Of a stretch of DNA of 9,702 nt, positions 1 through 5,740 are shown piece after piece. The position numbers and the translations under genes were made by a program. The notes beneath the pieces were generated by a model, which searched no databases, had not been told where the DNA came from, and worked only from the letters and a program-made list of their open reading frames with translations. Origin of the DNA: DHVE2 group archaeon (GTDB lineage Archaea; Thermoplasmatota; Thermoplasmata; Thermoplasmatales; Aciduliprofundaceae); the NCBI GenBank assembly GCA_015522935.1, contig WALH01000028.1, positions 1 to 9,702 of the forward strand, given 5' to 3'. How positions within the stretch are numbered: the first letter of the stretch is position 1; every line of letters begins with the position of its first letter.

Positions 1-12
1 AGGGATGTCCAT
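1..12 (-). CDS. possible 5' end of a minus-strand gene leaving the window
   Basis: An ATG at 12-10 on the minus strand opens Met-Asp-Ile-Pro and then runs off the left edge. Only four codons are visible, so no product can be named. Support comes only from context: the minus strand upstream (about 30-48) carries an AT-rich TATA-like stretch at roughly the distance seen for the leaderless starts elsewhere in this window. It may equally be chance. Confidence 0.25.
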
Positions 13-112
13 CTTTTTAATCACAAATTAATTATATTGTATAAAATAAAAAAGAGTTGAAAGATTAAATATCTGTAATTGTTTAAAGAAAGATAATTCG
101 TCTCTCTCGTGG

Positions 113-130
113 AAAAAATAATAAATGAGA
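113..130 (+). promoter_or_regulatory. possible TATA box of the tRNA-Pro gene
   Basis: An A/T-only stretch (core ATAATAAAT near 118-126) lies about 30 nt before the first base of the mature tRNA, the position expected for an archaeal TATA box with a start a few bases upstream of the 5' end. The rest of 1-152 is AT-rich and shows no other feature I can support. Confidence 0.4.
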
Positions 131-152
131 TGTGCATACGCAGGATATACAG

Positions 153-273
153 GGGGCCGTGGGGTAGCTTGGTTATCCTACCGGCTTTGGGAGAGGAACC
201 ACCAGCGAGTTCCTTTACCTCCTGCAACCCTCCAGAAAAGCCGGTGACTCCGGTTCAAATCCGGGCGGCCCCA
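153..273 (+). tRNA. tRNA-Pro(UGG) with a canonical 37/38 intron
   Basis: The cloverleaf folds completely. Acceptor GGGGCCG (153-159) pairs with CGGCCCC (266-272), with discriminator A273. The D arm has GG at 171-172. Anticodon stem CCGGC (181-185) pairs with GCCGG (240-244). The T arm is TCCGG/CCGGG around loop TTCAAAT (254-260). Anticodon TGG is at 188-190, with G37 at 191 and A38 at 239. Bases 192-238 interrupt the loop between positions 37 and 38 and must be spliced out, leaving 74 nt. CCA is not encoded (A273 is followed by TTT) and would be added by the CCA enzyme. Position 26 is A, so this tRNA is not itself a substrate for the m2,2G26 enzyme encoded downstream. It should read CCA and, by U34 wobble, other proline codons. 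Confidence 0.95.
192..238 (+). other. tRNA-Pro intron with bulge-helix-bulge splice motif
   Basis: Exon bases TTTG (186-189) pair with CAGA (233-236) as a 4-bp central helix. It is flanked by two 3-nt bulges, GGA (190-192) and AAA (237-239). The anticodon stem lies outside, and GAGG (193-196) with CCTC (229-232) lies inside. This is the strict archaeal bulge-helix-bulge form, cut after the second base of each bulge (191/192 and 238/239). Within the intron GGAAC (195-199) can also pair with GTTCC (209-213), which would compete in part with the inner helix. No reading frame or guide-RNA box is evident in the 47 nt. Confidence 0.92.
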
Positions 274-318
274 TTTCCTCTCAAACTCAGGAATTATGCA
301 AATTTTGTACCAAAACTC

Positions 319-326
319 TTATATAT
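319..326 (+). promoter_or_regulatory. TATA box of the surface-protein gene
   Basis: TTATATAT is centred about 25 nt upstream of position 348, so transcription should start near the GTG at 348, giving either a leaderless GTG start or a leader of about 10 nt before ATG 357. The motif GGTGATC (347-353), complementary to the archaeal 16S rRNA 3' end, sits just before ATG 357 and favours that codon. Confidence 0.6.
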
Positions 327-356
327 TTCCATCCCGATGCCTTTTTGGTGATCCAT

Positions 357-2936
357 ATGAATTTGGGAAGAACTGCGATGGCAATAGTGGTTGTTACTCT
401 ACTACTTTTGACAATAGGAGAGTCAATGAACGGTTTTGCATCTATTAGCGCCTCCACGAAAGCAAATGAAAGCATACACACAGACAAAAGTATCTATGTT
501 ATGGGTGAAATGATAACAATATTTGTGCATGGAGACGCCAGTACTGATTATTATATCTACGTGAATGGATATAGGTATCACTGGATAACCACAAACAGTA
601 CAGGTGATTACACAGACTATATTTCTACGTACAACGGACGTATAACTCTCGGAAGTAATACCATTGAACTCAGAAACTTCCCCAATGCACATACAGTTCT
701 TGCAACGAGCCATTTTGAGGTTAGAAATGGTCTGGAATTCTGGCCCAGCAAATACACAAACAGCAATACAGTTTATTTAAGTGGAGAGACGCTCTGGGTG
801 AAATTAACAGGAGAGGATTACAAGGAATATAGGATAAACATAACTGATAATCATGGCAATGTGGTGTATCCCGAAGTGGGGAACAACGTCACAGTTACCA
901 CAGATAGTAGCGGAGTATGCATATTCAATGTAACACTAAGTATGGGCGACGGAAGTTATTCCATGAACCTTTACAATGGAAGTTTGTACATTCAATCCAA
1001 AGATTTCACGGTCACGAGTGTTGAGATATCCGCCAGTATAGATAAAAATGTCTATCTTTTAAGTGAGAAAATACATGGTTTTGTGACAATATACTGGCTC
1101 AAAACTCACACGGTCATTAAAAATGCTGAATACAAATGGTGGATCATAAATGCAAGCAATCCTAATGAGCAGTACGGTCCGTATTTTGAGGAGAAGAACT
1201 CATTTTACACATATCCTCTTAATGTTTATGTGAATGCCACAGGAAAGAAGATTGGAGTGAATCAGGAGTACATTCTCAGGATCGAATACAACATGACAAA
1301 TTCTACCGGCCTGCACTACGGCACCAAGGACATCTATTTTTATACAGGGCACCTCAGAGCAAGGATAAACCTTGATGCCCTTGATGGCAGTTTCTCACCC
1401 GGAAAGCGTGTGAGTACGAATATCTATACTTATGTTGAAGCTGAGAGATATGGGATGGAGTCCTCACTTGGAAACGTTACTGTAAATTACCTGAACATCT
1501 CCGCTCTGGATCACTGGGAAGTGCTCTGGTATGAGAACCGTACAGATATGGGAATAACCGATGTAGCAGGGCATACCAGTTACATCTGGGTCGTGCCTAA
1601 CTTGGAAGTGGGGACCTATGTAAAGATAACTGCTGAGGTCAGCATGAACGATGAGAATTATATAGCAGCGTCATCTTTCAATGTACAATCAGGGGCATCG
1701 TCAAGCATAAAATTAAACAAAGAGCCCATTGGTTGGGCATGGACATGGTGGAATGGACATATGGTTATGGTACATGATTACAGTTACCTTGCGGGAGATG
1801 TAATTCAGATAACTGTGAATACTCAAACACCTGAAAACGTTATGGTAACCAATTACGAGTATAAGATTTACAGTGGCAGCAGGTTGATGTATTACACATC
1901 CTCTAATAGCAGTATGGCGACCTATAAAATCCCCTTAAATTACTCCGGAAAACTTGATGTTTACGAAACCACCTATTTCTCAACAGGCGAAAATTCAACC
2001 GATATTGCTATAGTTTACGTGAATTATGGATCCATATACCTGCAGGCATCACAGTATTATTTCAAAAATCCCGGAGATAAGATAAATATCTATGTGCAAT
2101 TTGAGAGCAATGTGATGCATCCCTCAAACTACACGGTAAAGGTCTTTGATTATCATAACCAGGAAATATCAAAAGTCACTATTCCCTTCTCCTTGAGCAC
2201 AAACTATACATTCATCGTACCTAACGAGAATTCTGACGTTTACTCAATAGAAGTTGAGGCTATAGATGGAACATATTACACATCAAATGTGATTAATGTA
2301 TGGATATTCACAGGCTATGAGGTGCACGCTTACATAAAGACCAAATCAAAATTTGAGAATGGAATTTACGAACCCGGTCAAACAATAGAAATTGCATACA
2401 GCATTGTGAAATATGGAGATTTCCAGTCTCACAATCTCTTACTTTACTGGGCTATAGCAGGCACGGATTACGTGTGGAACAAGAGAATAGAGAGCAGTGA
2501 GTTAAATGGTACAATTACCTTGGCTATACCATCAGATATCAGAGGCAATAAGATAATTGAGGTATGGACTGAGGATAGTGAAGGGCACAACTCCATTGGA
2601 GATGCCATAGGAATAAATGTTGAAAAAGGCACTTGGTCAATGCAGAGCATAGCAGGTATGCCAATGGGTACATTTCTCAATCTTATACTGGTAATAATCG
2701 CCCTTGTTCTTGTCATCGTTGCACTGTTTATGATATTCTGGCAGAGAAAAAGCAAGGTTCGCAGACCGAGGGCACCGCAACCATTTAAAGCACCACCACA
2801 GCCCATTCAGAAAGAACGTATACAGCAGGGAGAGGAGAAAAGTGTGGAAGCTCAACGATTGGAAACTGGTGAACAATCCATACCAAAAGAAAACAAAGAG
2901 AACGTTGAGTTAGGAGAGGGTTTAGAGAATCCCTAA
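357..2936 (+). CDS. large secreted single-pass surface protein with tandem beta-sandwich (MG2-like) repeats
   Basis: Starting at ATG 357 this encodes 859 residues; GTG 348 or TTG 345 would add three or four. Residues about 1-29 form a signal peptide. Residues 773-795 are a strongly hydrophobic transmembrane helix, followed by an Arg/Lys stop-transfer and a Pro- then Glu/Gln/Lys-rich cytoplasmic tail. The ectodomain is rich in Tyr, Ser, Thr and Asn, has a single Cys, and carries about 19 N-glycosylation sequons. Motifs of the form Tyr-x-x-Gly-Glu/Asp/Gln followed by alternating hydrophobics recur near residues 40, 128, 224, 335, 459, 560 and 658. They resemble the start of macroglobulin-type MG2 domains. 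No catalytic motif, thioester or protease signature is seen. The likely role is in the cell envelope or S layer, or as an adhesin or receptor; this is inference from architecture only. It appears monocistronic, with its own promoter and terminator. Confidence 0.85.
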   Translation: MNLGRTAMAIVVVTLLLLTIGESMNGFASISASTKANESIHTDKSIYVMGEMITIFVHGDASTDYYIYVNGYRYHWITTNSTGDYTDYISTYNGRITLGSNTIELRNFPNAHTVLATSHFEVRNGLEFWPSKYTNSNTVYLSGETLWVKLTGEDYKEYRINITDNHGNVVYPEVGNNVTVTTDSSGVCIFNVTLSMGDGSYSMNLYNGSLYIQSKDFTVTSVEISASIDKNVYLLSEKIHGFVTIYWLKTHTVIKNAEYKWWIINASNPNEQYGPYFEEKNSFYTYPLNVYVNATGKKIGVNQEYILRIEYNMTNSTGLHYGTKDIYFYTGHLRARINLDALDGSFSPGKRVSTNIYTYVEAERYGMESSLGNVTVNYLNISALDHWEVLWYENRTDMGITDVAGHTSYIWVVPNLEVGTYVKITAEVSMNDENYIAASSFNVQSGASSSIKLNKEPIGWAWTWWNGHMVMVHDYSYLAGDVIQITVNTQTPENVMVTNYEYKIYSGSRLMYYTSSNSSMATYKIPLNYSGKLDVYETTYFSTGENSTDIAIVYVNYGSIYLQASQYYFKNPGDKINIYVQFESNVMHPSNYTVKVFDYHNQEISKVTIPFSLSTNYTFIVPNENSDVYSIEVEAIDGTYYTSNVINVWIFTGYEVHAYIKTKSKFENGIYEPGQTIEIAYSIVKYGDFQSHNLLLYWAIAGTDYVWNKRIESSELNGTITLAIPSDIRGNKIIEVWTEDSEGHNSIGDAIGINVEKGTWSMQSIAGMPMGTFLNLILVIIALVLVIVALFMIFWQRKSKVRRPRAPQPFKAPPQPIQKERIQQGEEKSVEAQRLETGEQSIPKENKENVELGEGLENP

Positions 2937-2957
2937 ATATTTTTTATTTTTAATTTA
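2937..2957 (+). terminator. oligo-T terminator after the surface-protein gene
   Basis: Immediately after the stop codon come two runs of five or six T within an A/T-only stretch (2937-2957), without a clear hairpin. T-rich tracts of this kind are the usual intrinsic terminators of archaeal RNA polymerase. Confidence 0.6.
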
Positions 2958-2979
2958 TAACATCTGAAATTTTGGCAAA

Positions 2980-2990
2980 ACAATAATATG
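2980..2990 (+). promoter_or_regulatory. probable TATA box of the mptD-NTPase-trm1 operon
   Basis: ACAATAATATG lies about 28 nt upstream of the ATG at 3015, which has no ribosome site before it (the preceding bases are C-rich). This fits a leaderless mRNA. The upstream in-frame ATG at 2988 meets a stop three codons later, so 3015 is the start. Confidence 0.5.
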
Positions 2991-3014
2991 GATGTATGAC
3001 ATGCCCCCTATCAA

Positions 3015-3407
3015 ATGGATGACAAAAGGTTTAAAAAGGATATTGCAAAAAAATATTTTAAATGCACGGCCAGTGAACGAGCCGCATTTGAAGCAGGAGT
3101 TAAATTAGGCACTATATATCATCAGTTTGTGGGCACACCTTTAAGTTTGGAAAATGTAGAGTATCTGGAAAAAGCTATAGAAGAAAGCATTAAGGTGCAA
3201 CCCTTTGTGAAAAGCGTTAAGGTGAGAATTGACAGGTCAAGAATAACTAAAAAGCAGGGATTTTACAAGTATCTTACCCTCCATGGTGATATGCTTAACA
3301 TAGATTTGGAAGTGCAGTATGAAGATAAAATTGCAATTTGCAAATTAGAATACATACAGGAGATGGACTATCCCCTTATGTATATAAAGGAGATAAGGAG
3401 TGTGTGA
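3015..3407 (+). CDS. mptD: archaeal dihydroneopterin aldolase MptD (DUF372 family)
   Basis: The 130-residue protein matches the MptD family in length and in its two hallmark segments, ERAAFEAG (residues 21-28) and YHQFVGTP (35-42). These are followed by the helix LEKAIEES and a beta strand with KVRID (69-73). Glu25, His36 and Tyr113 are candidate active-site residues by family comparison from memory. MptD cleaves 7,8-dihydroneopterin to 6-hydroxymethyl-7,8-dihydropterin and glycolaldehyde, a step towards methanopterin or folate-type cofactors, and is unrelated to bacterial FolB. It is soluble and has no signal peptide. It heads a three-gene operon, with only 2 nt before the next start. The upstream GTP cyclohydrolase and the downstream pyrophosphokinase are not in the window. 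Confidence 0.87.
   Translation: MDDKRFKKDIAKKYFKCTASERAAFEAGVKLGTIYHQFVGTPLSLENVEYLEKAIEESIKVQPFVKSVKVRIDRSRITKKQGFYKYLTLHGDMLNIDLEVQYEDKIAICKLEYIQEMDYPLMYIKEIRSV
3395..3400 (+). promoter_or_regulatory. ribosome binding site fixing the NTPase start
   Basis: AAGGAG, inside the end of mptD, is 9 nt before ATG 3410. The frame is open further upstream to 3338, but only 3410 has a ribosome site and begins the protein a few residues before the P-loop, as in the family. Confidence 0.65.
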
Positions 3408-3409
3408 GC

Positions 3410-3949
3410 ATGTACGTTAAAATAGGCTTGAGTGGTTTGCCCGGGGTAGGTAAGACAACAACTCTTATAAAAACAATAGAGATGCTTGAGGAGGAGGGTT
3501 TTGTTGTGGGAGGAATGCTAACAGAAGAAGTGAAGGAAGGCTACAGACGCGTAGGATTCTATGTCCTTGACTGGATGACGAAAAGAAAAGAAATTTTTGC
3601 GCATAAAGATTTTGAATCCAGATACCGAGTAGGAAGGTATGGAGTGAATATAAAAATTCTGGATGAAATTGGAGTTAATGCACTCAAAACAGCCGCCGAG
3701 AAAGCCGACGTTGTTGTTATTGATGAGATTGGAAAGATGGAGGTAGAAAGCAAAAATTTTATAAAAACTGTCCGGGATATTCTGGAGATGGACAAGCACA
3801 TGATTCTCACACTTCACAAAAAATCCCGTAATCCTCTTCTCCAAGAAATTCGGCGCAGAGACGATATCCGTATGTTAGAAGTCACGCCTATAAACCGTAA
3901 TTTGCTTCCTTTCAAAATAGTAAAACTGATAAAAGGGGAGCAGCTGTGA
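3410..3949 (+). CDS. THEP1-type nucleoside-triphosphatase (P-loop NTPase)
   Basis: The 179-residue protein has Walker A GLPGVGKTT (9-17) almost at the N terminus. It then has the family segment RVGRYGVN (73-80), Walker B VVVIDEIGKME (101-111), and a later strand LTLHKKSRNPL (133-143) carrying the His/Arg-rich sensor region. Length and motif order match the THEP1/YCR protein family, whose members hydrolyse ATP, GTP and other nucleoside triphosphates, and in bacteria and eukaryotes are studied as NTPases or possible kinases. The true substrate of archaeal members is uncertain. It is cytosolic. It starts 2 nt after the mptD stop and its TGA overlaps the GTG of trm1 (GTGA), so translation is likely coupled. 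The neighbours suggest housekeeping nucleotide or tRNA metabolism without proving a link. Confidence 0.9.
   Translation: MYVKIGLSGLPGVGKTTTLIKTIEMLEEEGFVVGGMLTEEVKEGYRRVGFYVLDWMTKRKEIFAHKDFESRYRVGRYGVNIKILDEIGVNALKTAAEKADVVVIDEIGKMEVESKNFIKTVRDILEMDKHMILTLHKKSRNPLLQEIRRRDDIRMLEVTPINRNLLPFKIVKLIKGEQL
3935..3940 (+). promoter_or_regulatory. ribosome binding site for the GTG start of trm1
   Basis: GGGGAG stands 5 nt before GTG 3946. The GTG overlaps the preceding stop codon in a GTGA junction, supporting this non-ATG start. Confidence 0.6.
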
Positions 3950-4950
3950 TCGTTGAAGAGGGAAAAGTAAAAATAATTGCGCCCACCGTGAATGAAAAAG
4001 GACCCGGTAAAATTAAAGGTGTTTTCTATAATCGGGAAATGATATTTAATCGGGATTCCACAATTTTTCTTCTCTACAATATTAAGGTTAAAAACGCACT
4101 TGATGCCCTTGCAGCGACAGGTGTTCGAGGAATAAGAATTGTAAGGGAGATAGGAATTCCAGTGACCATAAATGATTTCAGCAAAGAGGCATACAAAATA
4201 ATAAAGAAAAACGCTGAACTTAATAACGTTCAAGCGGAAATTCTGAATATGAATGCTAATTCACTTATGTCTATTCGGAGATTTGATTATGTAGACATTG
4301 ATCCATTTGGCACACCTGTTCCATTCATAGATATCGCACTTAGAAGCGGGAAAATTCTTGGTATAACAGCCACAGACACTGCCACTCTTTCTGGTCGAAG
4401 AAAAAAAGTTGAAAGGAGATATCTTGCAAAAGTGGTTAAAGGTAGTGGGAATCACGAGATTGGAATCCGCATACTTCTTGGGTATGTGGGGAGAATGGCT
4501 GCGAGATTCGACATTGGAATTGAACCCATATTTTCCTTCTGGAAGGGACACGCATACAGAATTTACATAAGAGTGAAAAAGGGTGTGAAGTATGCTATGC
4601 GAACACTGGAAAAAATAAAAACCACTGAGTTTGGAGGGCCACTCTGGATTGCAGATATTCATGATTTGGAATTTTTGAAGCATGCTAAAATTCCTGATAT
4701 ACAAACTCGTAAGGAATTTGAAAAGTACCTCCAACTCTGGAGAAACGAGAAATTCTTTTTGTATTATGAAATTCCGCAGATATGCTCATCTCTGAAAATT
4801 TCACAACCTCCTATATCAAAAATTATAGATTCTCTACGAGAAATTGGTTATGAGGCTTACCGCACCCATTTTTCACCTCAAGGAATACGGGTAAATGCCA
4901 CATTAGGAGAATTAAAGAAATTATTGAAATCATTAAGTAAGAGTTCGTGA
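3946..4950 (+). CDS. trm1: tRNA (guanine-26-N2)-dimethyltransferase Trm1, short form
   Basis: This 334-residue SAM-dependent enzyme makes N2,N2-dimethylguanosine at position 26 of tRNAs. The N terminus has the Trm1 pattern (EEGKVKI then GVFYNREMIFNRD, residues 4-37). The SAM site is DALAATGVRGIR (52-63) with the acidic strand VTINDFS (73-79). The catalytic loop IDPFGTPVPF is at 118-127 and TATDTATLSG at 141-150. The C-terminal part (270-320) carries the helical domain ending in SPQGIRVNA. Family members I recall have TDTA.LCG and a Cys-rich segment before the GGPLW motif. Here the Cys is Ser149 and only about 18 residues separate the core from GGPLWI (230-235), with no cysteine cluster, which explains a length below the usual roughly 380. 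The GTG start overlaps the NTPase gene, and the 3' end overlaps the convergent membrane gene by 18 bp. Confidence 0.92.
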   Translation: MIVEEGKVKIIAPTVNEKGPGKIKGVFYNREMIFNRDSTIFLLYNIKVKNALDALAATGVRGIRIVREIGIPVTINDFSKEAYKIIKKNAELNNVQAEILNMNANSLMSIRRFDYVDIDPFGTPVPFIDIALRSGKILGITATDTATLSGRRKKVERRYLAKVVKGSGNHEIGIRILLGYVGRMAARFDIGIEPIFSFWKGHAYRIYIRVKKGVKYAMRTLEKIKTTEFGGPLWIADIHDLEFLKHAKIPDIQTRKEFEKYLQLWRNEKFFLYYEIPQICSSLKISQPPISKIIDSLREIGYEAYRTHFSPQGIRVNATLGELKKLLKSLSKSS

Positions 4951-5700
4951 GCTTATTTCCTCCCTCCTTTTTCTCTGCCAGTCTTCATATGCCCCAACAA
5001 ACACTGTTATGGATGAGCTCATAGCGACTGCCAATATTACCTCGAAGAATTGATAGGAAAAAATTGCAATTTGAAGTTTCCAATCATTGAATATTACAGG
5101 AAGTAGTTTTGAGAACACATAAACTATAAGTATGAGGATGAGCCATTTCACATAGAAACCAGCAGCATTCCTATTCTCTTTTGTGAATTGAATAGATTTT
5201 CTTATGGCTCCAATGCCCCCTATATCCTCTATAAGAATATAGGCAGGAGCAAATATAATCTTAAAAATTACATAAAACAAAAAAATAAGCATAAGTATAA
5301 TAGTCAGTGCGAAGCACCCCATTCCTGCAAAAATCAGAGCATCTGCTGACAGAAAAGTAGTTAAAAACACAATTACCAACATCAAAAAGATTGTAACAAA
5401 GTAGTACGCAAAAAACGATTTGTATTCGCGGAGATATTTAAAGCAGTTATTTAAAGGAACAGAAAAGGTTAGATTCAGTAAAAGAGGTGCAATGAAAAGA
5501 GAGAGAAGCAAAGCAAGCCATGAATCCGTAATTTTCCAAGATATTACTTGTCCAGTTAAGATTTCAACACCAATTAGAATAAGGTACGTTATTATAATAA
5601 CATCCCACGCCTCGAATGTTTTTAATGCTTTAAACCCCGTAAGCGTATTCGGGTAAACCCCTCTTATGTCTTCTTTAAATATTTTCTTAAATAGGCTCAT
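4933..5700 (-). CDS. six-helix integral membrane protein, GPDPase-membrane-domain/DUF4013-like
   Basis: The 255-residue protein has about six hydrophobic helices, near residues 33-49, 59-80, 97-118, 122-150, 182-203 and 208-236. A charged N-terminal segment precedes them and a basic C-terminal tail follows (WQRKRREE). The segment between helices 4 and 5, FAPAYILIEDIGGIGAIRKS followed by FTKEN, has the pattern 'P-x-x-I/L-x-E-x-x-G-x-x-x-A-x-x-x-S-x-x-x-T-x-x-N'. This recurs in poorly characterised archaeal and bacterial membrane families related to the membrane part of glycerophosphodiester phosphodiesterases. There is no catalytic domain, so no function can be assigned. The ATG at 5700 has no ribosome site but a TATA box at the leaderless distance, so it is probably its own transcription unit rather than the end of the upstream operon. 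Confidence 0.8.
   Translation of the reverse strand: MSLFKKIFKEDIRGVYPNTLTGFKALKTFEAWDVIIITYLILIGVEILTGQVISWKITDSWLALLLSLFIAPLLLNLTFSVPLNNCFKYLREYKSFFAYYFVTIFLMLVIVFLTTFLSADALIFAGMGCFALTIILMLIFLFYVIFKIIFAPAYILIEDIGGIGAIRKSIQFTKENRNAAGFYVKWLILILIVYVFSKLLPVIFNDWKLQIAIFSYQFFEVILAVAMSSSITVFVGAYEDWQRKRREEISSRTLT
4955..4976 (+). terminator. possible pyrimidine-rich terminator of the mptD operon
   Basis: A T/C-only tract with a run of five T lies just after the trm1 stop codon, inside the 3' end of the convergent gene, where it encodes that protein's Arg/Lys/Glu-rich tail. It could stop + strand transcription, but its sequence may simply reflect the coding need. Confidence 0.3.
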
Positions 5701-5716
5701 ACCTGGTGATTAAAAG

Positions 5717-5728
5717 GATATATAAATA
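5717..5728 (-). promoter_or_regulatory. TATA box of the membrane-protein gene
   Basis: On the minus strand TTTATATATC is centred about 23 nt upstream of ATG 5700, predicting a leaderless mRNA. It lies in the 40-bp gap after the aconitase-family stop codon. Confidence 0.6.
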
Positions 5729-5740
5729 ATTTTCTCCAAC

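Noticed and set aside
195..213. GGAAC/GTTCC hairpin as an independent terminator or small RNA
   Set aside because: It sits within the tRNA intron and is explained as intron structure; no T-run follows.
109..351. 80-residue + strand reading frame across the tRNA gene
   Set aside because: It runs through the complete intron-bearing tRNA-Pro, so the open frame is incidental. The minus-strand frame at 21-227 is rejected for the same reason.
357..2936. Surface protein as an alpha-2-macroglobulin-type protease trap
   Set aside because: No thioester (CGEQ-like) motif and no receptor or bait region were found; only the MG2-like repeat starts are similar.
3338..3409. N-terminal extension of the NTPase frame
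   Set aside because: It lies inside mptD and would put 24 extra residues before the P-loop. The ribosome site at 3395-3400 and the family length favour ATG 3410.
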